From an uncultured Ruminococcus sp. (GTDB lineage Bacteria; Bacillota; Clostridia; Oscillospirales; Acutalibacteraceae): DNA of 58,675 nucleotides. Below the pieces are notes generated by a model that did no database searches, was not told the DNA's origin, and saw only the letters and a list, made by a program, of their open reading frames with translations. Position numbers and translations under genes: made by a program. Positions 33,792 through 41,507 of this stretch are shown piece by piece. The stretch covers positions 66,887 to 125,561 of the forward strand of contig CAJOFK010000001.1 of assembly GCA_905234015.1 (NCBI GenBank), in the 5' to 3' direction. Position 1 is the first letter of the stretch. Each line of letters opens with the position of its first letter.

Positions 33792-33890
33792 CTTTATAAG
33801 AAACTGCGTTCCTTATAAAGTAAAAAAACATTTTATATTTCCCGCTCAGTTGCGCCCTGCGCGCGCACGAGCGATGGATATACGAAAGCT
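33792..33890. repeat. 99-bp dispersed repeat, copy C
   Basis: Identical to 58577-58675 except at one position (33862). It holds two palindromes: CTTTATAAG with CTTATAAAG around AAACTGCGTTC, and the GCTC-AGT-TGCGCCC-TGC-GCGCGCA-C-GAGC hairpin (33844-33872), which has the same skeleton as the hairpins in copies A and B. A third hairpin (GAAAGC ... GCTTTC, about 33884-33914) follows copy C and may belong to the element. No ORF. Confidence 0.88.
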
Positions 33891-33914
33891 CCGCACTTAG
33901 GTGCGCACGCTTTC

Positions 33915-34298
33915 TTACAGTAAATTCTGAAATTCAATATCCTCTCTGTCAATTAAGGAGAGGAGCTTTCTTTTTGCTAAGGTTGATACATAGTAATACT
34001 CGTTGAGCTTTTTCCGCTTTATATATCCGTGCATACTGTATAGGTTTTCGCCTATATCGGATAAATCCCTGTGAATATAATAACTGTACATTATACTGCT
34101 GTCGTTGAAGTAAAAATCATCGGCGGCTTTTTTTGCTCTTTTTTCCGCGTTTATAAAATCCTTTTTACTGAGGCAGGCTTCTATTATTCTTATGTTTTCA
34201 AGGTGCTTATAACCTCTTGATTTAATATCCTTACCCGTAAATATCCCTATCGTCAGGCTGATTATAATCAGCGCGGCGGCTATATATAATCTCTTCAT
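33915..34298 (-). CDS. DUF4363 family protein
   Basis: A 127-residue protein with an N-terminal hydrophobic signal-anchor (about 4-21) and a helical, Lys/Glu/Tyr-rich extracytoplasmic part. It resembles DUF4363 proteins, which in Clostridia are found directly after DUF421 membrane proteins as here (4-base overlap). The function is unknown. The linkage with germination genes on the other strand suggests a spore or membrane role. Confidence 0.7.
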   Translation of the reverse strand: MKRLYIAAALIIISLTIGIFTGKDIKSRGYKHLENIRIIEACLSKKDFINAEKRAKKAADDFYFNDSSIMYSYYIHRDLSDIGENLYSMHGYIKRKKLNEYYYVSTLAKRKLLSLIDREDIEFQNLL

Positions 34299-34960
34299 TT
34301 TTTAATTATCCTGTAATCTCCGTTTCTGTTATATGTCATTATAAAAATATCCTTAAGCTCAGCCTTTTCCTTTTTAAGGATATTTTTTATTTCGCTTACG
34401 CTGGTATTGTTTATTTTCATTGAGCTTTCAAGGTATTCGCCGTCGTTAATTACCACAACCTCAATTCCCGTATCGTCTACCTTAACGTTTAAATCCTCCG
34501 CGGTAGGATTGCGTTTTGAGGGCTTTTGAAGAACGCTTAATTTACCGTTTGTTTCAACTATACAGTATTCAACGTCCTCAAGCGAAAACACCCCGAGCTG
34601 TCTTAACTGAACGCATAAATCCTCGGTCGTAAGTCTTAAGCTCATCATCTTATCGCGAAGTATTTTTCCGTCCTCGATTACCGTTACCGGACTTCCGCAG
34701 ATTAGCCGCCTGAAAAAGCTGTTTTTCATCATAAATATGCTGACGAGGATTTCGCAGGCGACGAGTATAAGCGTAGGTACAATCCCGAGTAAAATCGGTT
34801 TATCCGTACTTTCCATAGGGAGCGAAGCCAAATCCGCTATAAGCAGCGTAACGACTAGCTCCGAGGGCTGCAGGTCGCTCAGCTGGCGCTTTCCCATAAG
34901 CCGTACCGCGAGTATAACGAAAATATAAAGGATGACCGTTCTGATTATGGTTATAAGCAT
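34295..34960 (-). CDS. DUF421 membrane protein (YetF-like)
   Basis: A 221-residue protein with three N-terminal helices (about 5-80) including RLMGKRQLSDLQPSELVVTLL (about 20-40), a hallmark of DUF421. A soluble domain follows with GSPVTVIEDGKI (about 89-100) and LRLTTEDLCVQLRQ. DUF421 proteins such as YetF and the 2Duf protein of Bacillus affect spore membrane properties and heat resistance in published work. GGTGATAAA precedes the start on the minus strand. The gene is divergent from gerA. Confidence 0.88.
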   Translation of the reverse strand: MLITIIRTVILYIFVILAVRLMGKRQLSDLQPSELVVTLLIADLASLPMESTDKPILLGIVPTLILVACEILVSIFMMKNSFFRRLICGSPVTVIEDGKILRDKMMSLRLTTEDLCVQLRQLGVFSLEDVEYCIVETNGKLSVLQKPSKRNPTAEDLNVKVDDTGIEVVVINDGEYLESSMKINNTSVSEIKNILKKEKAELKDIFIMTYNRNGDYRIIKK

Positions 34961-34981
34961 TTTATCACCTTACTTAATATT

Positions 34982-35023
34982 TGTATTATTTCCTGAATAA
35001 TACATTATTTAAGGTAAAAATTA
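34982..35023 (+). promoter_or_regulatory. Divergent regulatory region with palindrome and sigma-G-like promoter
   Basis: TGTATTATT (34982-34990), TCCTG and AATAATACA (34996-35004) form a 9-bp inverted repeat midway between the DUF421 and gerA genes. TGAATA (34994-34999) fits the sigma-F/G -35, with a weak -10 match (AAAATTA, 35017-35023, 4 of 7 to CATACTA). The palindrome is solid; the promoter is tentative. Confidence 0.4.
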
Positions 35024-35037
35024 ATATCGGTGATATA

Positions 35038-36492
35038 ATGTATAATTCCTTAAAAGAAAATGTAAATACGCTTAAAACAATAACCTCATCCTCGGCGGAT
35101 TTTACCGTGAGAGAGCTTACTCTCGCTAACGGCGAGGACTGCGCCGTAATTACGACCGAGGGTATGTGTGATAAGGAGACGCTTGCCGTTACCGTAATTA
35201 ACCCGCTTTTAAGCGCGAAGCTCCCGAAGCTTAAAGGCTGCGCGCTTTTTGAGTATATTTTTAACAGCGTTTTATCCTCGGGAGAAATAATTCGAATAAA
35301 GAAATATGATGAAGCGCTGAAATTTTCAATGTCTGGCTTTGCGGTATTCGCTGTTGACGGCTGCGCAGATATGCTTGCGATAGGAGCTCAGGGCTTTAAG
35401 TTCAGGAGCGTCTCGGAGCCCGAGAGCGAGCTCGTACAGCGCGGAAGCAGGGAAGGCTTCACTGAGGCTATGAGGATAAATATGACGCTGGTGCGCCGCA
35501 GGATGAAAAACCCCGACTTGGTTTTTGAAACCGCTTCGGTAGGTTCCGAGTCAAAAACCGATATTTCACTATGCTATATAAAAGGAGTAGCGACAAAATC
35601 CTCCGTAGACGAGGTGCGCAGAAGAATAGAAAGCTGTGATATAAAGGTCGTTTTCGGCGCGGGATATCTTGTGCCTTACCTTGAGGACAGCGGAAAGAAT
35701 GAAATTTTCACCGGAGTAGGAATCACCGAGCGCCCGGATTCGTTATGCGGAAAATTAATGGAGGGACGAATAGGAATTATAGTTGACGGAACGCCCTCGG
35801 TGCTTGTTATCCCGCACCTTTTTGTTGAGAATTTTCAGTCCGTTGACGACTACTCAAATCGTCCGTACTTTGCTTCAATAACAAGGATACTGAAATATAT
35901 CGCTTATCTTTCGGCAATATTTTTCCCGGGGCTTTATATTGCGTTCGTAACCTTTCATCCCGACTATTTCCCCGTTTATCTTATGAAAAAGATAATTGAT
36001 TCCGTCGAGCACACTCCGCTTCCCGTAATGCTCGAGGTGCTGCTTATTGACTTCCTTTACGAGATAATGCGCGAGGCAGGGCTTAGGCTGCCTAAGGTAT
36101 TAGGCCACGCTGTAAGTATAGTCGGCGCGCTCGTAATCGGCGACTGCGCTATTCAGGCGGGAATAATCGGAGCGCCTACGCTTATGGCGGTAGCTGTTTC
36201 CGTTATTTCAAGCTATGTTATTCCCGATTTATATCCGCAGATAACCGTACTGAGGCTCAGCTTTATCGTCACCGGCGGAATACTAGGGGTGTGGGGAATA
36301 GTTATGCTTTCCTGCGTGGTGATGATTTATATGGCGTCTAAATCTACGCTCGGGGTAGTGTTTATCTCTCCGATAACTCCTTTTTCAAAGCTCAATATGC
36401 GCGACGTATTCGTAAGGCTCGGCTGGAAAAGTCTTACGCGCCGCAATATGAACGTCCAGAATCTGAAAGGCGGCAGTATGTATGAAAAATAA
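35038..36492 (+). CDS. Spore germination protein, GerA/SpoVAF family
   Basis: A 484-residue protein. A soluble N-terminal domain (about 1-280) carries the NPLLSAKLP-type region, EGRIGIIVDGTPSVLVIPHLF (about 240-260) and the tract FASITRILKYIAYLSAIFFPGLYIAF, and is followed by four to five membrane segments. GerA proteins form part of the nutrient receptor in the spore inner membrane. ATG 35038 is chosen with GGTGAT upstream; a longer ORF from TTG 34981 would cross the promoter region. It overlaps the next gene by 11 bases. Confidence 0.9.
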   Translation: MYNSLKENVNTLKTITSSSADFTVRELTLANGEDCAVITTEGMCDKETLAVTVINPLLSAKLPKLKGCALFEYIFNSVLSSGEIIRIKKYDEALKFSMSGFAVFAVDGCADMLAIGAQGFKFRSVSEPESELVQRGSREGFTEAMRINMTLVRRRMKNPDLVFETASVGSESKTDISLCYIKGVATKSSVDEVRRRIESCDIKVVFGAGYLVPYLEDSGKNEIFTGVGITERPDSLCGKLMEGRIGIIVDGTPSVLVIPHLFVENFQSVDDYSNRPYFASITRILKYIAYLSAIFFPGLYIAFVTFHPDYFPVYLMKKIIDSVEHTPLPVMLEVLLIDFLYEIMREAGLRLPKVLGHAVSIVGALVIGDCAIQAGIIGAPTLMAVAVSVISSYVIPDLYPQITVLRLSFIVTGGILGVWGIVMLSCVVMIYMASKSTLGVVFISPITPFSKLNMRDVFVRLGWKSLTRRNMNVQNLKGGSMYEK

Positions 36493-37414
36493 TAAAATAA
36501 CCTTTCCGCAGTTTATCACGATTAGCTTTTTATCCTCGCTTTCCTTACTGCTCTTTATAAAGAATATTCCTTCGTTATATCTGATTTTATGTGCGGTACT
36601 ATCCTTAGCCGTAAATATCGCTGTGTTTACTTTATACAGGGGACAGGCGGAAAAATTTCTTATCCCGTTATGCGGCTTATTCTCGGCGGTATACTGTACG
36701 CTTGTTATCGTTAAGTTCGCCGACTATATGTACCGCGCTCTTTCTTACGGCCCGATGTGGCTTATAATGCTCGTACTGCTTGCTTTTACCTTTTTCTGCA
36801 CCGTTAAGGGGGTAGAGGCTGTCGCAAGAGCCTCGGCTGTAATCTCCGTATTCGTACTTGCGGGAATAATCTATATGTTTATCTGCACCTTTTCAAAAAT
36901 GAAATTAATATTCAGCCCGGAGCTTCCCGTTGAGGCGGTTTCAGCCGTAATTCTCCTTTTGCCGTCGGTTCTTTATGTGCTCTTTTTCGACAATATAATC
37001 AAGGTGAAAAAGAGCGCTTATATAATCGGTTCGGGGATAATGGTTTTAGTTTATATGTTTTTTATTCTTATCGCTTCGGGAATTATCAGCCCTTATCCGA
37101 TTCAGCACCTTCCCGAAATATCTAAAATCGGCGTATTTAAAGGCGCTGACTGCATACTCCTCGCGGCGCTTACAATCGCCGTTATTTACAGCGTAACCGT
37201 ATTTACAACAGGTCTTTTCAGGATATTCAGGCATAAGTATTTAACGAATTCGGTTTATATAGCCCTGCTGTATATCTTTTCGCTTTTTGTAATATATTCC
37301 GGTTTTGAAAACGAGCTCTGTGTATTCGTATTTACTCCGTTTTGCATATTGCTGATTATGCTGATTATAACAGTCAGTATTATATCCCGTAAGGGGATGT
37401 ATAAAAATTCATAA
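36482..37414 (+). CDS. GerB-like spore germination permease
   Basis: A 310-residue, very hydrophobic protein with about ten membrane segments. It resembles GerAB/amino-acid-permease-fold germinant receptor subunits (FPQFITISFLSSLSL at the start, and VRA-like loops), but it is shorter than the usual 360 or so residues and diverged. Overlap with the gerA-type gene supports the assignment. No GerC lipoprotein gene follows; instead hprK starts with its own promoter, so this receptor appears to be a two-gene AB form. Confidence 0.75.
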   Translation: MKNNKITFPQFITISFLSSLSLLLFIKNIPSLYLILCAVLSLAVNIAVFTLYRGQAEKFLIPLCGLFSAVYCTLVIVKFADYMYRALSYGPMWLIMLVLLAFTFFCTVKGVEAVARASAVISVFVLAGIIYMFICTFSKMKLIFSPELPVEAVSAVILLLPSVLYVLFFDNIIKVKKSAYIIGSGIMVLVYMFFILIASGIISPYPIQHLPEISKIGVFKGADCILLAALTIAVIYSVTVFTTGLFRIFRHKYLTNSVYIALLYIFSLFVIYSGFENELCVFVFTPFCILLIMLIITVSIISRKGMYKNS

Positions 37415-37440
37415 TTTGTAAAAAAATTAATGAAATTCAC

Positions 37441-37469
37441 TTTTCAAATTGCATATTTTGTAGTATAAT
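37441..37469 (+). promoter_or_regulatory. hprK promoter
   Basis: TTTTCA (37441-37446), a 17-base spacer and TATAAT (37464-37469). The -10 is perfect and the -35 is weak. Confidence 0.55.
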
Positions 37470-37510
37470 AAACTCTGTATAAATATATCTTAAATGAAGG
37501 TGGGGTTATT

Positions 37511-38476
37511 ATGGCTGCCGGATATTCAGTTTCACTGAAAAAAATAATTGACGACCTTTCGCTTATACCGCTGTATATGCCTGAGGACGCGTCGAATATT
37601 ATGATTACAAATAACAACATCAGCCGTCCCGGCTTACAGCTGACGGGTTATTTTGATTTCTTCGATAAAACCCGTATTCTCGTGTTCGGCAATACCGAGT
37701 TCACTTATCTTTCACGCTTCGGCGCTGAACAGCAGCAGCACGTAATCAATTCAATTCTGAGATTCGGACCTCCTGCCGTTATTTTATGCAGAAGCTATGA
37801 GCTCAACGACGCTATGATGAACAGCGCCAAGGAGCATAATATTCCGATTATTCAGTCTACCGATACTACCTCCTCGCTTACGGCGGGGCTCGTAACCCTT
37901 TTAAGCCGTGAGCTCGCTCCGAGAATTACCCGCCACGGAGTTCTCGTTGAGGTTTACGGCGAGGGATGTCTTATCATCGGCGACAGCGGCGTAGGTAAGA
38001 GCGAAACGGCAATCGAGCTTATGAAGCGCGGTCACCGTCTTATAGCTGACGACGCGGTCGAAATCCGTAAAATCGACAACCATACTCTTATGGGCCAGTC
38101 GCCTCAGAATATCCGCCATTTCGTAGAGCTGCGCGGAGTAGGAATTATCAACGCGAGGAACCTCTTCGGTGTGGGCTCGATTAAGCTTTCCGAGAAGATT
38201 GATATGGTAATCAACCTCGAGCTCTGGGACGGTAAAAAGGCTTACGACCGTATGGGACTTGAAAACGAGTATATGGAAATTCTCGGTATTGATATTCCGA
38301 TTGTGACTATACCCGTTAAGCCCGGCAGAAACCTCTCCAATATTATCGAGGTTGCCGCTATGAATAACCGTCAGAAGAAGATGGGCTATAACGCCGCCCA
38401 GGATCTGCTTACGAGCCTCGGTATGGAAATTGACGAGGAGCTTATTGAAAAACGTATTGTTGATAACTGGGAATAA
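37511..38476 (+). CDS. hprK: HPr kinase/phosphorylase
   Basis: A 321-residue bifunctional enzyme that phosphorylates and dephosphorylates Ser46 of HPr, the hub of carbon catabolite control in Firmicutes. The P-loop is GDSGVGKSE (about 157-165), ADDAVEIRKI follows (about 180-189), and the family signature ELRGVGIINARNLFG (about 206-220) is intact. It heads the hprK-murB-rapZ-whiA run. Confidence 0.96.
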   Translation: MAAGYSVSLKKIIDDLSLIPLYMPEDASNIMITNNNISRPGLQLTGYFDFFDKTRILVFGNTEFTYLSRFGAEQQQHVINSILRFGPPAVILCRSYELNDAMMNSAKEHNIPIIQSTDTTSSLTAGLVTLLSRELAPRITRHGVLVEVYGEGCLIIGDSGVGKSETAIELMKRGHRLIADDAVEIRKIDNHTLMGQSPQNIRHFVELRGVGIINARNLFGVGSIKLSEKIDMVINLELWDGKKAYDRMGLENEYMEILGIDIPIVTIPVKPGRNLSNIIEVAAMNNRQKKMGYNAAQDLLTSLGMEIDEELIEKRIVDNWE

Positions 38477-38496
38477 ATTAAGTAAGGAAAACGATT

Positions 38497-39405
38497 ATGA
38501 ATAAATATGAAAACCTGATTAAGCTCGCTGAGGAGCTCGGCGCTAAAGCCTTTCCCGACGAGCCTATGAAAAACCACACAACCTTTAAAATCGGCGGAAA
38601 CGCCGCCTTGTACTTAGAGGTTATGAATACCAAGCAGCTTTGCGAGCTTGTAAAGTATTTTAATAAGAATAAGATTGATTACATAATTCTCGGTAAGGGC
38701 AGCAACGTTGTAGTTAACGATACCGGGCTTGATAAGGTCGTTATAAGACTTTGCGGCGATTTTTGCAGCGTAAGTATGCTCGACAGTACAACCCTTCACT
38801 GCGGAGCAGGCTTATCTCTCGCGGGACTTTGCAAGGAGGCTGAGAATAAGAAGCTCTCAGGCCTTGAGTTCGCGTGGGGTATTCCGGGCTCGGTAGGCGG
38901 TGCGGTGTTTATGAACGCCGGAGCCTACGGCGGCGAGATGAAGGACGTTATCTACTGCGTTAATCATATCGATAATCACGGCCGTCTCGGTACCATCAAG
39001 GCGGCGGATTTAAAGCTCGGTTACCGTCACAGCGTTTATAAGGAAAACGGATTTACAATCATCGGCGCAACCGTAAGGCTGAAGCCCGATAATCCCCTCG
39101 CTATAAGGGAGCGGATGGATGACTTTATGGGAAGGCGTAAGGATAAGCAGCCGCTTGAATTTCCTTCGGCGGGTTCGGTATTCCGCCGTCCCGAGGGCAA
39201 CTACGCCGGCGCGTTAATCGAAAAATGCGGACTTAAGGGTAAAAGCGTCGGAGGCGCTCAGGTATCGCCGAAGCACGCGGGCTTTATCGTGAATACCGGA
39301 AACGCTACCGCCGAGGACGTTAAAAACCTTATCGCGCTTATTCAGACAACCGTTAAGAAAGAAACAGGCTACGACCTTCAGCGTGAAATTATTTTTCTTG
39401 ATTAG
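38497..39405 (+). CDS. murB: UDP-N-acetylenolpyruvoylglucosamine reductase
   Basis: A 302-residue flavoenzyme that reduces the enolpyruvyl group to make UDP-MurNAc for peptidoglycan. FAD-binding motifs ILGKGSNVVV (about 62-71) and LEFAWGIPGSVGGAVFMNAGAYGGEM (about 124-149) are present, with PSAGSVFRRP carrying the catalytic Ser (about 226-235). It is a type II-like MurB. AAGTAAGGAA lies before the ATG. Confidence 0.96.
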   Translation: MNKYENLIKLAEELGAKAFPDEPMKNHTTFKIGGNAALYLEVMNTKQLCELVKYFNKNKIDYIILGKGSNVVVNDTGLDKVVIRLCGDFCSVSMLDSTTLHCGAGLSLAGLCKEAENKKLSGLEFAWGIPGSVGGAVFMNAGAYGGEMKDVIYCVNHIDNHGRLGTIKAADLKLGYRHSVYKENGFTIIGATVRLKPDNPLAIRERMDDFMGRRKDKQPLEFPSAGSVFRRPEGNYAGALIEKCGLKGKSVGGAQVSPKHAGFIVNTGNATAEDVKNLIALIQTTVKKETGYDLQREIIFLD

Positions 39406-39419
39406 AATTATTATTGAGT

Positions 39420-40292
39420 ATGGATTTTATTATTATCACCGGATTTTCCGGAGCGGGAAAAACGAGCGCCCTGCACGCGCTTGAGGATATAGGCTTTTAC
39501 TGCGTGGATAATCTTCCGCCTTCGCTTTTAAAGACCTTTTATACTCTTTGCGAAAACTCCGGCGACTCTACGATGAAAAGAGTCGCGGTCGTAATAGACG
39601 TGCGCGGCGGCAATAAGCTCGGCGATTTCTACGACGATTTATGCGAATTTAAAAACGAACGAAAAGCGTTCAGCCTTCTTTTCCTTGACGCTAAACAGGA
39701 CGTGCTTGTTAAAAGATTTAAGGAAACCCGAAGAAGGCACCCGCTTGCCGATTCGGTACCCGATAAGAGTATCGAAAGCGCCTTAATGCTTGAGGTATCT
39801 TATCTTGAGCCGTTTAAAAAAATGGCGGATTATATTGTAGATACAACCAACGTAAGCGTTATGCTGCTTAAGGAACGCATTACCGAGATTTTCCTCGGCA
39901 GCAACGAAAAGTGTATTCTGCTGTCGTTCGTAACCTTCGGCTTTAAGCACGGCGTACCCAACGACTGCGACATAGTTGTTGATACGCGCTGTCTGCCGAA
40001 TCCCTTTTATATTCCCGAACTTCGGGATAAAACCGGACTCGACAGCGAGGTTTACGACTATGTGTTCTCCTTTGAGGATACTAAGATTTTTGTAAATAAG
40101 CTTATTGATTTTCTTGATTTTTCAGTACCGCTTTACAGAAAAGAAGGTAAGGCGGAGCTTGTTGTCGGAGTAGGCTGTACCGGAGGTCATCACCGAAGTG
40201 TCGCTATAGCCGAAACTTTAAGGAATCATTTCCGTGAAAAGGGGTATAAGAGCTCGGTTTTCCACCGTGACATGAAAAAGAAAGCGAACTGA
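39420..40292 (+). CDS. rapZ: RNase adapter / nucleotide-binding protein RapZ (YvcJ)
   Basis: A roughly 290-residue P-loop protein with GFSGAGKT (residues 8-15) and a C-terminal domain containing DTRCLPNPFY (about 191-200) and GCTGGHHRSVAIAE (about 257-270). In E. coli RapZ controls GlmS synthesis; in Bacillus YvcJ affects competence. ATG 39420 is used instead of TTG 39414; neither has a strong ribosome-binding site. The usual next gene yvcK is missing and whiA follows directly. Confidence 0.93.
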   Translation: MDFIIITGFSGAGKTSALHALEDIGFYCVDNLPPSLLKTFYTLCENSGDSTMKRVAVVIDVRGGNKLGDFYDDLCEFKNERKAFSLLFLDAKQDVLVKRFKETRRRHPLADSVPDKSIESALMLEVSYLEPFKKMADYIVDTTNVSVMLLKERITEIFLGSNEKCILLSFVTFGFKHGVPNDCDIVVDTRCLPNPFYIPELRDKTGLDSEVYDYVFSFEDTKIFVNKLIDFLDFSVPLYRKEGKAELVVGVGCTGGHHRSVAIAETLRNHFREKGYKSSVFHRDMKKKAN

Positions 40293-40304
40293 GAGGAATA
40301 GTTT

Positions 40305-41219
40305 ATGTCATTTTCTTCCGATGTAAAGCGTGAGCTGGCGGATATAAAAATTGAATCCCGATCCTCGCTTTTTTCCGAGTGCTACGGTATGCTTCTGTTT
40401 TGCGCCAGGTTTACGGTCAGGGAGATTGTTTTTAAAACGGAAAACCGATATTCCGCGGAGAGGTTCGAGTTCCTTTTAAGCAGCGCCGTATCTCCCGGGG
40501 TGTTCGGCGAAAATGAACTTACGCCTAAAAACTCAAAGCAGCGGCTTTATAAAATCAGCGTTAATCCCGAATATTGCAAAAAAATTTACGAAACCTTCGG
40601 CCATACTCCGAAGGATATAAAGCTCAGAATAAACCGCGCTAACCTCGGCGACGAAAGCCTTTATCCGGCTTTTTTAAGAGGAGTGTTTTTATGCTGCGGC
40701 TCGGTAACCAATCCGAAAAGCGGTTACCACCTGGAGCTTTCCGTATCTCATAAAACCTTGGCGGAAAATCTAATCCACCTCATAAACGAAATAGAGGTGT
40801 TCTCGGTAAAGCCGCGGCTCGCCTTAAGAAAAGGAGCTTATATAGTTTACCTTAAGGGCAATAACGATATCTGCGACTTCTTAGCATATATCGGTGCCGG
40901 CAATTCCGTTATGGCGGTAATTGAGGCTTCCGCTTATAAGGAGATAATGAATAAGCTTAACCGAAAGCAGAACTCGGAGCTTGCTAATATCAAGAAAAAG
41001 GCTGACGCTTCCGCGAAGCAGATTTTAGCCATAAAAAAGATAATTAAGCTTAAGGGGATTGATTATCTCGACAGCGACTTAAAAGCCCTTGCGCTTTTAA
41101 GGCTCAATAATCCCGATATGTCCTTAAAGGAGCTGGGTGAAAGCTTACAGCCGCCGATTTCACGCAGCGGAGTAAATCACCGGCTCGAAAGGATTTTTAA
41201 AATTGCGAATTCACTTTAG
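40305..41219 (+). CDS. whiA: DNA-binding protein WhiA
   Basis: A 304-residue protein with an N-terminal LAGLIDADG-derived domain (about 20-200, FLRGVFLCCGSVTNPKSGYHLEL) and a C-terminal helix-turn-helix (about 235-304, SLKELGESLQPPISRSGVNHRLERI). It regulates sporulation genes in Streptomyces and division and lipid composition in Bacillus. It is preceded by GAGAGGAA and follows rapZ by 12 bases. Confidence 0.96.
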   Translation: MSFSSDVKRELADIKIESRSSLFSECYGMLLFCARFTVREIVFKTENRYSAERFEFLLSSAVSPGVFGENELTPKNSKQRLYKISVNPEYCKKIYETFGHTPKDIKLRINRANLGDESLYPAFLRGVFLCCGSVTNPKSGYHLELSVSHKTLAENLIHLINEIEVFSVKPRLALRKGAYIVYLKGNNDICDFLAYIGAGNSVMAVIEASAYKEIMNKLNRKQNSELANIKKKADASAKQILAIKKIIKLKGIDYLDSDLKALALLRLNNPDMSLKELGESLQPPISRSGVNHRLERIFKIANSL

Positions 41220-41227
41220 GAGGAATT

Positions 41228-41443
41228 ATGGATAAGGATTTAACCTTTGAAAAAGCTAACGAGCAGCTCGAAGCCGTTATTAAAAAAATGGAGAGCGGCG
41301 AGCTTACGCTTGAAGAAAATATGAAATGTTATAAGGAAGCCTTCAGCCTTTTGTCCTTCTGCTATGAACAGCTTAACGAGTTTAAGGGACAGATAGTTGA
41401 TATAAATAACAGAATTGACGAAATAAAAAACAGCGGAAACTGA
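41228..41443 (+). CDS. xseB: Exodeoxyribonuclease VII small subunit
   Basis: A 71-residue helical protein with the XseB pattern: TFEKANEQLEAVIKKMESGELTLEE followed by a second helix. It forms the stalk of exonuclease VII around the catalytic XseA subunit. TAGGAGGAATT precedes the ATG. xseA, normally just upstream, is absent; whiA takes its place. Confidence 0.93.
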   Translation: MDKDLTFEKANEQLEAVIKKMESGELTLEENMKCYKEAFSLLSFCYEQLNEFKGQIVDINNRIDEIKNSGN

Positions 41444-41458
41444 TTTTTCGCTTATGAC

Positions 41459-41499
41459 TATACGCCCGCGGTTCTGTATAAAACAGCGGGCAGAAAGGC
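41459..41499 (+). promoter_or_regulatory. Divergent pseudoknot-like leader upstream of ispA (copy 3)
   Basis: TATAC (41459-41463) pairs with GTATA (41476-41480) around a 12-base loop that holds GCCCGC (41464-41469). That loop segment is complementary to GCGGGC (41486-41491), which is followed by AGAAAGGC (41492-41499). The downstream half matches the other copies; stem 1 is shorter and the loop longer. AAAGG serves as the ispA ribosome-binding site, 9 bases before the ATG. Confidence 0.45.
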
Positions 41500-41507
41500 G
41501 CGTAAAT

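Noticed and set aside
34981..35037. N-terminal extension of the gerA-type gene from TTG 34981
   Set aside because: It would translate the palindromic control region, and the ribosome-binding site fits ATG 35038.
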